64,000 nt of DNA, taken from positions 5,650,229 to 5,714,228 of the forward strand of contig OX459110.1 of the NCBI GenBank assembly GCA_949775045.1, read 5' to 3'. Numbering within the stretch: the stretch's first letter is position 1; every line of letters begins with the position of its first letter. Of the stretch, positions 25,850-38,947 are shown in pieces. The notes under the pieces were generated by a model. That model saw nothing but the letters and a program-made list of their open reading frames with translations, was not told the DNA's origin and did no database searches. The position numbers and the translations under genes were made by a program. Source of the stretch: Metridium senile. Taxonomy: Eukaryota > Cnidaria > Anthozoa > Actiniaria > Metridiidae.

Positions 25850-26011
25850 CGAATATTTTGTGCCGAAAATCGCGATCTTTTTGACATATTTTCAGATCAC
25901 CCTATAGGGCATATTGCCTTCTGGGTAGGATTTTGTAGTTTTTTCTAAATAAAATCTTGCGCATTTATCAGAATGCTCTAATATTCTCAGACATTACTAA
26001 CAGGGTCTAGG
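25850..26011 (+). repeat. Hybrid monomer, 423-bp junction
   Basis: The head 'aaaatcgcgatc' with 'gacatatt' (subtype two units after a 99-bp monomer) is fused to a 'gccttctggg' body (subtype just before a 99-bp monomer). The crossover falls between monomer positions about 39 and 69, within about 30 bp. Confidence 0.88.
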
Positions 26012-26110
26012 CGAAAATTTTGTGCCGAAAACCCCAATCTTTTTGACACATTTTCTTGCGCATTTATCAGAATGCTCTAATAATCTCAGACATTACTCAC
26101 AGGGTCTAGG
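26012..26110 (+). repeat. 99-bp deleted monomer, copy 10
   Basis: Second 99-bp unit of the 423-bp duplication, directly after the hybrid monomer. Confidence 0.95.
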
Positions 26111-26434
26111 CGAAATTTTTGTGCCGAAAATCCCGATCTTTTTGACACATTTTCAGATCACCCTATAGGGCATATTGCATTCTGGGTAGGATTTTGTAGT
26201 TTTTTGTAAATAAAATCTTGCGCATTTATCAGAATGCTCTAATATTCTCAGACATTACTAACAGGGTCTAGGCGAATATTTTGTGCCGAAAATCGCGATC
26301 TTTTTGACATATTTTCAGATCACCCTATAGGGCATATTGCATTCTGGGTAGGATTTTGTAGTTTTTTCTAAATAAAATCTTGCGCATTTATCAGAATGCT
26401 CTAATATTCTCAGACATTACTCACAGGGTCTAGG

Positions 26435-28865
26435 CGAAAATTTTGTGCCGAAAACCCCGATCTTTTTGACACATTTTCAGATCACCCTATAGGGCATATT
26501 GCATTCTGGGTAGGATTTTGTAGTTTTTTCTAAATAAAATCTTGCGCATTTATCAGAATGCTCTAATATTCTCAGACATTACTAACAGGGTCTAGGCGAA
26601 ACTTTTGTGCCGAAAATCCCGATCTTTTTGACACATTTTCAGATCACCCTATAGGGCATATTGCATTCAGGGTAGGATTTTGTAGTTTTTTCTAAATAAA
26701 ATCTTGCACATTTATCGGAATGCTCTAATATTCTCAGACATTACTCACAGGGTCTAGGCGAAACTTTTGTGACGAAAAGCCAGAACTTTTTGACACATTT
26801 TCAGATCAACCTATAGGGCATATTGCATTCTGGGTAGGATTTTGTAGTTTTTTCTAAATAAAATCTTGCACATTTATTAGAATGCTCTAATATTCTCAGA
26901 CATTACTCACAGGGTCTAGGCGAAAATTTTGTGCCGAAAACCCCGATCTTTTTGACACATTTTCAGATCACCCTATAGGGCATATTGCATTCAGGGTAGG
27001 ATTTTGTAGTTTTTTCTAAATAAAATCTTGCACATTTATCAGAATGCTCTAATATTCTCAGACATTACTAACAGGGTCTAGGCGAAACTTTTGTGCAGAA
27101 AATCCCGATCTTTTTGACACATTTTCAGATCACCCTATAGGGCATATTGCATTCTGGGTAGGATTTTGTAGTTTTTTCTAAATAAAATCTTGCACATTTA
27201 TTAGAATGCTCTAATATTATCAGACATTACTCACAGGGTCTAGGCGAAAATTTTGAGCCAAAAACCCCGATCTTTTTGACACATTTTCAGATCACCCTAT
27301 AGGGCATATTGCATTCTGGGTAGGATTTTGTAGTTTTTTCTAAATAAAATCTTGCACATTTATTAGAATGCTCTAATATTATCAGACATTACTCACAGGG
27401 TCTAGGCGAAAATTTTGAGCCAAAAACACCGATCTTTTTGACATATTTTCAGATCACCCTATAGGGCATATTGCATTCTGGGTAGGATTTTGTAGTTTTT
27501 TCTAAATAAAATCTTGCGCATTTATCGGAATGCTCTAATATTCTCAGACATTACTCACAGGGTCTAGGCGAATATTTTGTGACGAAAAGCCCGATCTTTT
27601 TGACACATTTTCAAATCACCCTATAGGGCATATTGCATTCTGGGTAGGATTTTGTAGTTTTTTCTAAATAAAATCTTGCGCATTTATCAGAATGCTCTAA
27701 TATTTCCAGACATTACTAACAGGGTCTAGGCGAAAATTTTGTGCCGAAAACCCCGATCTTTTTGACACATTTTCAGATCACCCTATAGGGCATATTGCAT
27801 TCTGGGTAGGATTTTGTAGTTTTTTCTAAATAAAATCTTGCGCATTTATCAGAATGCTCATATATTTCCAGACATTACTAACAGGGTCTAGGCGAAAATT
27901 TTGTGCCGAAAACCCCGATCTTTTTGACACATTTTCAGATCACCCTATAGGGCATATTGCATTCTGGGTAGGATTTTGTAGTTTTTTCTAAATAAAATCT
28001 TGCACATTTATTAGAATGCTCTAATATTCTCAGACATTACTAACAGGGTCTAGCCAAAAATTTTGAGCCGAAAACCCCGAGCTTTTTGACACATTTTCAG
28101 ATCACCCTATAGGGCATATTGCATTCTGGGTAGGATTTTGTAGTTTTTTCTAAATAAAATCTTGCGCATTTATCGGAATGCTCTAATATTCTCAGACATT
28201 ACTCACAGGGTCTAGGCGAATATTTTGTGACGAAAAGCCCGATCTTTTTGACACATTTTCAAATCACCCTATAGGGCATATTGCATTCTGGGTAGGATTT
28301 TGTAGTTTTTTTGTAAATAAAATCTTGCGCATTTATCGGAATGCTCTAATATTCTCAGACATTACTCACAGGGTCTAGGCGAATATTTTGAGCCGAAAAC
28401 CCCGATCTTTTTGACACATTTTCAGATCACCCTATAGGGCATATTGCATTCTGGGTAGGATTTTGTAGTTTTTTCTAAATAAAATCTTGCACATTTATTA
28501 GAATGCTCTAATATTCTCAGACATTACTCACAGGGTCTAGGCGAAAATTTTGTGACGAAAAGCCCGATCTTTTTGACACATTTTCAGATCACCCTATAGG
28601 GCATATTGCATTCTGGGTAGGATTTTGTAGTTTTGTCTAAATAAAATTTTGCACATTTATTAGAATGCTCTAATATTATCAGACATTACTCACAGGGTCT
28701 AGGCGAAAATTTTGTGCCGAAAACCCCGATCTTTTTGACACATTTTCAGATCACGCTATAGGGCATATTGCATTCTGGGTAGGATTTTGTAGTTTTTTCT
28801 AAATAAAATCTTGCACATTTATTAGAATGCTCTAATATTATCAGACATTACTCACAGGGTCTAGG
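26435..28865 (+). repeat. Segment duplicated at 33.66 kb and 35.71 kb
   Basis: The private changes 'agccagaac' (26780) and 'aaacaccgatc' (about 27426) recur at +7220 (34000, 34646) and +9271 (36051, 36697). Beyond 27731 only the +9271 match continues ('atatttccag' monomers at 27731 and 37002). The 'atatttccag' monomer is itself doubled (27731, 27893), with an extra private change 'gctcatatattt' in the upstream copy only. Confidence 0.82.
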
Positions 28866-30162
28866 CGAAAATTTTGAGCCAAAAACCCCGATCTTTTTGA
28901 CATATTTTCAGATCACCCTATAGGGCATATTGCATTCTGGGTAGGATTTTGTAGTTTTTTCTAAATAAAATCTTGCGCATTTATCGGAATGCTCTAATAT
29001 TCTCAGACATTACTCACAGGGTCTAGGGGAATATTTTGTGACGAAAAGCCCGATCTTTTTGACACATTTTCAAATCACCCTATAGGGCATATTGCATTCT
29101 GGGTAGAATTTTGTAGTTTTTTCTAAATAAAATCTTGCGCATTTATCAGAATGCTCTAATATTCTCAGACATTACTAACAGGGTCTAGGCGAAACTTTTG
29201 TGCCGAAAATCCCGATCTTTTTGACACATTTTAATATCACCCTATAGGGCATATTGCATTCAGGGTAGGATTTTGTAGTTTTTTCTAAATAAAATCTTGC
29301 GCATTTATCGGAATGCTCTAATATTCTCAGACATTACTCACAGGGTCTAGGCGAAACTTTTGTGACGAAAAGCCCGAACTTTTTGACACATTTTCAGATC
29401 AACCTATAGGGCATATTGCATTCTGGGTAGGATTTTGTAGTTTTTTCTAAATAAAATCTTGCACATTTATTAGAATGCTCTAATATTCTCACACATTACT
29501 CACAGGGTCTAGGCGAAAATTTTGTGCCGAAAACCCTGATCTTTTTGACACATTTTCAGATCACTCTATAGGGCATATTGCATTCAGGGTAGGATTTTGT
29601 AGTTTTTTCTAAATAAAATCTTGCACATTTATCAGAATGCTCTAATATTTTCAGACATTACTAACAGGGTCTAGGCGAAACTTTTGTGCAGAAAATCCCG
29701 ATCTTTTTGACACATTTTCAGATCACCCTATAGGGCATATTGCATTCTGGGTAGGATTTTGTAGTTTTTTCTAAATAAAATCTTGCACATTTATTAGAAT
29801 GCTCTAATATTATCAGACATTACTCACAGGGTCTAGGCGAAAATTTTGTGACGAAAAGCCCGATCTTTTTGACACATTTTCAGATCACCCTATAGGGCAT
29901 ATTGCATTCTGGGTAGGATTTTGTAGTTTTTTCTAAATAAAATCTTGCGCATTTATCGGAATGCTCTAATATTCTCAGAAATTACTCACAGGGTCTATGC
30001 GAATATTTTGTGACGAAAAGCCCGATCTTTTTGACACATTTTCAGATCACCCTATAGGGCATATTGCATTCTGGGTAGGATTTTGTAGTTTTTTTCTAAA
30101 TAAAATCTTGCGCATTTATCGGAATGCTCTAATATTCTCAGACATTACTCACAGGGTCTAGG
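28866..30162 (+). repeat. Right-hand copy of the 23.06-24.35 kb segment
   Basis: Follows the monomer order of 23057 onward at offset 5809. Private changes on this copy only: 'tctaggggaat' (29028), 'gggtagaatt' (about 29104), 'ctcacacatt' (about 29490) and 'cactctata' (about 29564). The number of private changes suggests it is older than the neighbouring 1827- and 2051-bp duplications. Confidence 0.78.
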
Positions 30163-30324
30163 CGAATATTTTGTGACGAAAAGTCCGATCTTTTTGACAC
30201 ATTTTCAGATCACCCTATAGGGCATATTGCCTTCTGGGTAGGATTTTGTAGTTTTTTCTAAATAAAATCTTGCGCATTTATCAGAATGCTCTAATATTCT
30301 CAGACATTACTAACAGGGTCTAGG

Positions 30325-30423
30325 CGAAAATTTTGTGCCGAAAACCCCAATCTTTTTGACACATTTTCTTGCGCATTTATCAGAATGCTCTAATAATCTC
30401 AGACATTACTCACAGGGTCTAGG
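30325..30423 (+). repeat. 99-bp deleted monomer, copy 11
   Basis: First 99-bp unit of 1827-bp copy 1, after a normal 'gccttctggg' monomer. Confidence 0.95.
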
Positions 30424-31375
30424 CGAAATTTTTGTGCCGAAAATCCCGATCTTTTTGACACATTTTCAGATCACCCTATAGGGCATATTGCATTCTGGGT
30501 AGGATTTTGTAGTTTTTTGTAAATAAAATCTTGCGCATTTATCAGAATACTCTAATGTTCTCAGACATTACTAACAGGGTCTAGGCGAATATTTTGTGCC
30601 GAAAATCGCGATCTTTTTGACATATTTTCAGATCACCCTATAGGGCATATTGCATTCTGGGTAGGATTTTGTAGTTTTTTCTAAATAAAATCTTGCGCAT
30701 TTATCAGAATGCTCTAATATTCTCAGACATTACTCACAGGGTCTAGGCGAAAATTTTGTGCCGAAAACCCCGATCTTTTTGACACATTTGCAGATCACCC
30801 TATAGGGCATATTGCATTCTGGGTAGGATTTTGTAGTTTTTTCTAAATAAAATCTTGCGCATTTATCGGAATGCTCTAATATTCTCAGACATTACTCACA
30901 GGGTCTAGGCGAAAATTTTGTGACGAAAAGCCCGATCTTTTTGACACATTTTCAAATCACCCTATAGGGCATATTGCATTCTGGGTAGGATTTTGTAGTT
31001 TTTTTGTAAATAAAATCTTGCGCATTTATCGGAATGCTCTAATATTCTCAGACATTACTCACAGGGTCTAGGCGAATATTTTGAGCCGAAAACCCCGATC
31101 TTTTTGACACATTTTCAGATCACCCTATAGGGCATATTGCATTCTGGGTAGGATTTTGTAGTTTTTTCTAAATAAAATCTTGCGCATTTATCGGAATGCT
31201 CTAATATTCTCAGACATTACTCACAGGGTCTAGGCGAATATTTTGTGACGAAAAGTCCGATCTTTTTGACACATTTTCAGATCACCCTATAGGGCATATT
31301 GCCTTCTGGGTAGGATTTTGTAGTTTTTTCTAAATAAAATCTTGCGCATTTATCAGAATGCTCTAATATTCTCAG

Positions 31376-31391
31376 ACATTACTACATTACT
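31376..31391 (+). repeat. 8-bp tandem duplication ACATTACT, first instance
   Basis: 'acattactaac' is expanded to 'acattactacattactaac', making the monomer at 31235 170 bp long. The same insertion recurs at 33203, 35254 and 46863, each time just before a 99-bp monomer. It is a clean lineage marker for the 1827-, 2051- and 11,609-bp duplications. Confidence 0.95.
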
Positions 31392-31404
31392 AACAGGGTC
31401 TAGG

Positions 31405-31503
31405 CGAAAATTTTGTGCCGAAAACCCCAATCTTTTTGACACATTTTCTTGCGCATTTATCAGAATGCTCTAATAATCTCAGACATTACTCACAGGGTCT
31501 AGG
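31405..31503 (+). repeat. 99-bp deleted monomer, copy 12
   Basis: Directly follows the 170-bp monomer carrying the 8-bp insertion. Confidence 0.95.
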
Positions 31504-31989
31504 CGAAATTTTTGTGCCGAAAATCCCGATCTTTTTGACACATTTTCAGATCACCCTATAGGGCATATTGCATTCTGGGTAGGATTTTGTAGTTTTTTGT
31601 AAATAAAATCTTGCGCATTTATCAGAATGCTCTAATATTCTCAGACATTACTAACAGGGTCTAGGCGAATATTTTGTGCCGAAAATCGCGATCTTTTTGA
31701 CATATTTTCAGATCACCCTATAGGGCATATTGCATTCTGGGTAGGATTTTGTAGTTTTTTCTAAATAAAATCTTGCGCATTTATCAGAATGCTCTAATAT
31801 TCTCAGACATTACTCACAGGGTCTAGGCGAAAATTTTGTGCCGAAAACCCCGATCTTTTTGACACATTTTCAGATCACCCTATAGGGCATATTGCATTCT
31901 GGGTAGGATTTTGTAGTTTTTTCTAAATAAAATCTTGCGCATTTATCAGAATGCTCTAATATTCTCAGACATTACTCACAGGGTCTAGG

Positions 31990-32151
31990 CGAAAATTTTG
32001 TGCCGAAAACCCCGATCTTTTTGACACATTTTCAGATCACCCTATAGGGCATATTGCCTTCTGGGTAGGATTTTGTAGTTTTTTCTAAATAAAATCTTGC
32101 GCATTTATCAGAATGCTCTAATATTCTCAGACATTACTAACAGGGTCTAGG
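31990..32151 (+). repeat. Hybrid monomer, 1827-bp junction
   Basis: The left side is the 'gtgccgaaaacccc' subtype and the right side is the 'gccttctggg' subtype that precedes a 99-bp monomer. The crossover lies between monomer positions about 26 and 69. Confidence 0.85.
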
Positions 32152-32250
32152 CGAAAATTTTGTGCCGAAAACCCCAATCTTTTTGACACATTTTCTTGCG
32201 CATTTATCAGAATGCTCTAATAATCTCAGACATTACTCACAGGGTCTAGG
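32152..32250 (+). repeat. 99-bp deleted monomer, copy 13
   Basis: Counterpart of the 30325 copy in the second 1827-bp unit. Confidence 0.95.
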
Positions 32251-33202
32251 CGAAATTTTTGTGCCGAAAATCCCGATCTTTTTGACACATTTTCAGATCA
32301 CCCTATAGGGCATATTGCATTCTGGGTAGGATTTTGTAGTTTTTTGTAAATAAAATCTTGCGCATTTATCAGAATACTCTAATGTTCTCAGACATTACTA
32401 ACAGGGTCTAGGCGAATATTTTGTGCCGAAAATCGCGATCTTTTTGACATATTTTCAGATCACCCTATAGGGCATATTGCATTCTGGGTAGGATTTTGTA
32501 GTTTTTTCTAAATAAAATCTTGCGCATTTATCAGAATGCTCTAATATTCTCAGACATTACTCACAGGGTCTAGGCGAAAATTTTGTGCCGAAAACCCCGA
32601 TCTTTTTGACACATTTGCAGATCACCCTATAGGGCATATTGCATTCTGGGTAGGATTTTGTAGTTTTTTCTAAATAAAATCTTGCGCATTTATCGGAATG
32701 CTCTAATATTCTCAGACATTACTCACAGGGTCTAGGCGAATATTTTGTGACGAAAAGCCCGATCTTTTTGACACATTTTCAAATCACCCTATAGGGCATA
32801 TTGCATTCTGGGTAGGATTTTGTAGTTTTTTTGTAAATAAAATCTTGCGCATTTATCGGAATGCTCTAATATTCTCAGACATTACTCACAGGGTCTAGGC
32901 GAATATTTTGAGCCGAAAACCCCGATCTTTTTGACACATTTTCAGATCACCCTATAGGGCATATTGCATTCTGGGTAGGATTTTGTAGTTTTTTCTAAAT
33001 AAAATCTTGCGCATTTATCGGAATGCTCTAATATTCTCAGACATTACTCACAGGGTCTAGGCGAATATTTTGTGACGAAAAGTCCGATCTTTTTGACACA
33101 TTTTCAGATCACCCTATAGGGCATATTGCCTTCTGGGTAGGATTTTGTAGTTTTTTCTAAATAAAATCTTGCGCATTTATCAGAATGCTCTAATATTCTC
33201 AG

Positions 33203-33218
33203 ACATTACTACATTACT
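33203..33218 (+). repeat. 8-bp tandem duplication ACATTACT, second instance
   Basis: Second occurrence of the lineage marker, 1827 bp after the first. Confidence 0.93.
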
Positions 33219-33231
33219 AACAGGGTCTAGG

Positions 33232-33330
33232 CGAAAATTTTGTGCCGAAAACCCCAATCTTTTTGACACATTTTCTTGCGCATTTATCAGAATGCTCTAA
33301 TAATCTCAGACATTACTCACAGGGTCTAGG
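33232..33330 (+). repeat. 99-bp deleted monomer, copy 14
   Basis: Follows the second 8-bp insertion. Shared by the 1827-bp and 2051-bp duplications. Confidence 0.95.
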
Positions 33331-35253
33331 CGAAATTTTTGTGCCGAAAATCCCGATCTTTTTGACACATTTTCAGATCACCCTATAGGGCATATTGCAT
33401 TCTGGGTAGGATTTTGTAGTTTTTTGTAAATAAAATCTTGCGCATTTATCAGAATGCTCTAATATTCTCAGACATTACTAACAGGGTCTAGGCGAATATT
33501 TTGTGCCGAAAATCGCGATCTTTTTGACATATTTTCAGATCACCCTATAGGGCATATTGCATTCTGGGTAGGATTTTGTAGTTTTTTCTAAATAAAATCT
33601 TGCGCATTTATCAGAATGCTCTAATATTCTCAGACATTACTCACAGGGTCTAGGCGAAAATTTTGTGCCGAAAACCCCGATCTTTTTGACACATTTTCAG
33701 ATCACCCTATAGGGCATATTGCATTCTGGGTAGGATTTTGTAGTTTTTTCTAAATAAAATCTTGCGCATTTATCAGAATGCTCTAATATTCTCAGACATT
33801 ACTAACAGGGTCTAGGCGAAACTTTTGTGCCGAAAATCCCGATCTTTTTGACACATTTTCAGATCACCCTATAGGGCATATTGCATTCAGGGTAGGATTT
33901 TGTAGTTTTTTCTAAATAAAATCTTGCGCATTTATCGGAATGCTCTAATATTCTCAGACATTACTCACAGGGTCTAGGCGAAACTTTTGTGACGAAAAGC
34001 CAGAACTTTTTGACACATTTTCAGATCAACCTATAGGGCATATTGCATTCTGGGTAGGATTTTGTAGTTTTTTCTAAATAAAATCTTGCACATTTATTAG
34101 AATGCTCTAATATTCTCAGACATTACTCACAGGGTCTAGGCGAAAATTTTGTGCCGAAAACCCCGATCTTTTTGACACATTTTCAGATCACCCTATAGGG
34201 CATATTGCATTCAGGGTAGGATTTTGTAGTTTTTTCTAAATAAAATCTTGCACATTTATCAGAATGCTCTAATATTCTCAGACATTACTAACAGGGTCTA
34301 GGCGAAACTTTTGTGCAGAAAATCCCGATCTTTTTGACACATTTTCAGATCACCCTATAGGGCATATTGCATTCTGGGTAGGATTTTGTAGTTTTTTCTA
34401 AATAAAATCTTGCACATTTATTAGAATGCTCTAATATTATCAGACATTACTCACAGGGTCTAGGCGAAAATTTTGAGCAAAAAACCCCGATCTTTTTGAC
34501 ACATTTTCAGATCACCCTATAGGGCATATTGCATTCTGGGTAGGATTTTGTAGTTTTTTCTAAATAAAATCTTGCACATTTATTAGAATGCTCTAATAAT
34601 ATCAGACATTACTCACAGGGTCTAGGCGAAAATTTTGAGCCAAAAACACCGATCTTTTTGACATATTTTCAGATCACCCTATAGGGCATATTGCATTCTG
34701 GGTAGGATTTTGTAGTTTTTTCTAAATAAAATCTTGCGCATTTATCGGAATGCTCTAATATTCTCAGACATTACTCACAGGGTCTAGGCGAATATTTTGT
34801 GACGAAAAGCCCGATCTTTTTGACACATTTTCAAATCACCCTATAGGGCATATTGCATTCTGGGTAGGATTTTGTAGTTTTTTCTAAATAAAATCTTGCG
34901 CATTTATCGGAATGCTCTAATATTCTCAGACATTACTCACAGGGTCTAGGCGAATATTTTGTGACGAAAAGCCCGATCTTTTTGACACATTTTCAAATCA
35001 CCCTATAGGGCATATTGCATTCTGGGTAGGATTTTGTAGTTTTTTCTAAATAAAATCTTGCGCATTTATCGGAATGCTCTAATATTCTCAGACATTACTC
35101 ACAGGGTCTAGGCGAATATTTTGTGACGAAAAGTCCGATCTTTTTGACACATTTTCAGATCACCCTATAGGGCATATTGCCTTCTGGGTAGGATTTTGTA
35201 GTTTTTTCTAAATAAAATCTTGCGCATTTATCAGAATGCTCTAATATTCTCAG

Positions 35254-35269
35254 ACATTACTACATTACT
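35254..35269 (+). repeat. 8-bp tandem duplication ACATTACT, third instance
   Basis: Third occurrence, near the left end of the left 11,609-bp copy. Confidence 0.93.
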
Positions 35270-35282
35270 AACAGGGTCTAGG

Positions 35283-35381
35283 CGAAAATTTTGTGCCGAA
35301 AACCCCAATCTTTTTGACACATTTTCTTGCGCATTTATCAGAATGCTCTAATAATCTCAGACATTACTCACAGGGTCTAGG
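35283..35381 (+). repeat. 99-bp deleted monomer, copy 15
   Basis: The following monomer reads 'gcgaaacttttgtgccg' instead of the usual 'gcgaaatttttgtgccg'. This variant is shared only with the copy at 46892. Confidence 0.95.
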
Positions 35382-37325
35382 CGAAACTTTTGTGCCGAAA
35401 ATCCCGATCTTTTTGACACATTTTCAGATCACCCTATAGGGCATATTGCATTCTGGGTAGGATTTTGTAGTTTTTTGTAAATAAAATCTTGCGCATTTAT
35501 CAGAATGCTCTAATATTCTCAGACATTACTAACAGGGTCTAGGCGAATATTTTGTGCCGAAAATCGCGATCTTTTTGACATATTTTCAGATCACCCTATA
35601 GGGCATATTGCATTCTGGGTAGGATTTTGTAGTTTTTTCTAAATAAAATCTTGCGCATTTATCAGAATGCTCTAATATTCTCAGACATTACTCACAGGGT
35701 CTAGGCGAAAATTTTGTGCCGAAAACCCCGATCTTTTTGACACATTTTCAGATCACCCTATAGGGCATATTGCATTCTGGGTAGGATTTTGTAGTTTTTT
35801 CTAAATAAAATCTTGCGCATTTATCAGAATGCTCTAATATTCTCAGACATTACTAACAGGGTCTAGGCGAAACTTTTGTGCCGAAAATCCCGATCTTTTT
35901 GACACATTTTCAGATCACCCTATAGGGCATATTGCATTCAGGGTAGGATTTTGTAGTTTTTTCTAAATAAAATCTTGCGCATTTATCGGAATGCTCTAAT
36001 ATTCTCAGACATTACTCACAGGGTCTAGGCGAAACTTTTGTGACGAAAAGCCAGAACTTTTTGACACATTTTCAGATCAACCTATAGGGCATATTGCATT
36101 CTGGGTAGGATTTTGTAGTTTTTTCTAAATAAAATCATGCACATTTATTAGAATGCTCTAATATTCTCAGACATTACTCACAGGGTCTAGGCGAAAATTT
36201 TGTGCCGAAAACCCCGATCTTTTTGACACATTTTCAGATCACCCTATAGGGCATATTGCATTCAGGGTAGGATTTTGTAGTTTTTTCTAAATAAAATCTT
36301 GCACATTTATCAGAATGCTCTAATATTCTCAGACATTACTAACAGGGTCTAGGCGAAACTTTTGTGCAGAAAATCCCGATCTTTTTGACACATTTTCAGA
36401 TCACCCTATAGGGCATATTGCATTCTGGGTAGGATTTTGTAGTTTTTTCTAAATAAAATCTTGCACATTTATTAGAATGCTCTAATATTATCAGACATTA
36501 CTCACAGGGTCTAGGCGAAAATTTTGAGCCAAAAACCCCGATCTTTTTGACACATTTTCAGATCACCCTATAGGGCATATTGCATTCTGGGTAGGATTTT
36601 GTAGTTTTTTCTAAATAAAATCTTGCACATTTATTAGAATGCTCTAATAATATCAGACATTACTCACAGGGTCTAGGCGAAAATTTTGAGCCAAAAACAC
36701 CGATCTTTTTGACATATTTTCAGATCACCCTATAGGGCATATTGCATTCTGGGTAGGATTTTGTAGTTTTTTCTAAATAAAATCTTGCGCATTTATCGGA
36801 ATGCTCTAATATTCTCAGACATTACTCACAGGGTCTAGGCGAATATTTTGTGACGAAAAGCCCGATCTTTTTGACACATTTTCAAATCACCCTATAGGGC
36901 ATATTGCATTCTGGGTAGGATTTTGTAGTTTTTTCTAAATAAAATCTTGCGCATTTATCAGAATGCTCTAATATTTCCAGACATTACTAACAGGGTCTAG
37001 GCGAAAATTTTGTGCCGAAAACCCCGATCTTTTTGACACATTTTCAGATCACCCTATAGGGCATATTGCATTCTGGGTAGGATTTTGTAGTTTTTTCTAA
37101 ATAAAATCTTGCGCATTTATCAGAATGCTCTAATATTTCCAGACATTACTAACAGGGTCTAGGCGAAAATTTTGTGCCGAAAACCCCGATCTTTTTGACA
37201 CATTTTCAGATCACCCTATAGGGCATATTGCATTCTGGGTAGGATTTTGTAGTTTTTTCTAAATAAAATCTTGCACATTTATTAGAATGCTCTAATATTC
37301 TCAGACATTACTAACAGGGTCTAGC

Positions 37326-38299
37326 CAAAAATTTTGAGCCGAAAACCCCGAGCTTTTTGACACATTTTCAGATCACCCTATAGGGCATATTGCATTCTGG
37401 GTAGGATTTTGTAGTTTTTTCTAAATAAAATCTTGCGCATTTATCTGAATGCTCTAATATTCTCAGACATTACTCACAGGGTCTAGGCGAATATTTTGTG
37501 ACAAAAAGCCCGATCTTTTTGACACATTTTCAAATCACCCTATAGGGCATATTGCATTCTGGGTAGGATTTTGTAGTTTTTTTGTAAATAAAATCTTGCG
37601 CATTTATCGGAATGCTCTAATATTCTCAGACATTACTCACAGGGTCTAGGCGAATATTTTGAGCCGAAAACCCCGATCTTTTTGACACATTTTCAGATCA
37701 CCCTATAGGGCATATTGCATTCTGGGTAGGATTTTGTAGTTTTTTCTAAATAAAATCTTGCACATTTATTAGAATGCTCTAATATTCTCAGACATTACTA
37801 ACAGGGTCTAGCCAAAAATTTTGAGCCGAAAACCCCGAGCTTTTTGACACATTTTCAGATCACCCTATAGGGCATATTGCATTCTGGGTAGGATTTTGTA
37901 GTTTTTTCTAAATAAAATCTTGCGCATTTATCGGAATGCTCTAATATTCTCAGACATTACTCACAGGGTCTAGGCGAATATTTTGTGACAAAAAGCCCGA
38001 TCTTTTTGACACATTTTCAAATCACCCTATAGGGCATATTGCATTCTGGGTAGGATTTTGTAGTTTTTTTGTAAATAAAATCTTGCGCATTTATCGGAAT
38101 GCTCTAATATTCTCAGACATTACTCACAGGGTCTAGGCGAATATTTTGAGCCGAAAACCCCGATCTTTTTGACACATTTTCAGATCACCCTATAGGGCAT
38201 ATTGCATTCTGGGTAGGATTTTGTAGTTTTTTCTAAATAAAATCTTGCACATTTATTAGAATGCTCTAATATTCTCAGACATTACTCACAGGGTCTAGG
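37326..38299 (+). repeat. Three-monomer tandem duplication, period 487 bp
   Basis: Units 37326-37812 and 37813-38299 are each a 'gagccg/gagc' monomer, a 163-bp 'gtgacaaaaag' monomer and a 'gagccg-ttag' monomer. 'atttatctgaat' (37444) is only in the first unit. The pair is carried over intact to 48.8-49.7 kb. Confidence 0.88.
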
Positions 38300-38947
38300 C
38301 GAAAATTTTGTGACGAAAAGCCCGATCTTTTTGACACATTTTCAGATCACCCTATAGGGCATATTGCATTCTGGGTAGGATTTTGTAGTTTTGTCTAAAT
38401 AAAATTTTGCACATTTATTAGAATGCTCTAATATTATCAGACATTACTCACAGGGTCTAGGCGAAAATTTTGTGCCGAAAACCCCGATCTTTTTGACACA
38501 TTTTCAGATCACCCTATAGGGCATATTGCATTCAGGGTAGGATTTTGTAGTTTTTTCTAAATAAAATCTTGCACATTTATCAGAATGCTCTAATATTCTC
38601 AGACATTACTAACAGGGTCTAGGCGAAACTTTTGTGCAGAAAATCCCGATCTTTTTGACACATTTTCAGATCACCCTATAGGGCATATTGCATTCTGGGT
38701 AGGATTTTGTAGTTTTTTATAAATAAAATCTTGCACATTTATTAGAATGCTCTAATATTGTCAGACATTACTCACAGGGTCTAGGCGAAAATTTTGAGCC
38801 AAAAACCCCTATCTTTTTGACACATTTTCAGATCACCCTATAGGGCATATTGCATTCTGGGTAGGATTTTGTAGTTTTTTCTAAATAAAATCTTGCACAT
38901 TTATTAGAATGCTCTAATATTATCAGACATTACTCACAGGGTCTAGG

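Larger units (their letters stand above)
22733..26011 (+). repeat. Segment duplicated at 28.5-31.9 kb, offset about 5809 bp
   Basis: Markers at 23057, 23219, 23420 and 23726 recur at 28866, 29028, 29229 and 29535 (offset 5809). The paired private changes 'gaatactctaatgttctc' at 24739 recur at 30547 (offset 5808). The offset is briefly 5971 around the 'cagaaattac' marker because the later block has one extra monomer there and lacks the 24355 monomer. Confidence 0.82.
25589..26434 (+). repeat. Three-monomer tandem duplication, period 423 bp
   Basis: A 99-bp monomer plus two full-length monomers at 25589-26011 is repeated at 26012-26434 (2 x 162 + 99). The junction is the hybrid monomer at 25850. 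Confidence 0.9.
30163..33816 (+). repeat. Tandem duplication, period 1827 bp
   Basis: Copy 1 is 30163-31989 and copy 2 is 31990-33816. Each has two 99-bp monomers, ten further monomers, the 8-bp insertion and one extra T (2 x 99 + 10 x 162 + 9 = 1827). Private variants shared at +1827: 'gaatactctaatgttctc' (30547/32374) and 'cacatttgcag' (30787/32614). One difference noticed is 'gcgaaaattttgtgacg' near 30910 against 'gcgaatattttgtgacg' near 32737. Confidence 0.92.
33062..36950 (+). repeat. Thirteen-unit duplication, period 2051 bp
   Basis: Copy 1 is 33062-35112 and copy 2 runs from 35113 to about 36950. The period is 12 x 162 + 99 + 8. Shared private markers at +2051: the 8-bp insertion (33203/35254), 'agccagaac', 'ctaataatatcag' and 'aaacaccgatc' (34646/36697). 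'gagcaaaaaacc' near 34478 is private to copy 1; 'aaaatcatgcac' near 36134 is in copy 2 only. Confidence 0.9.
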
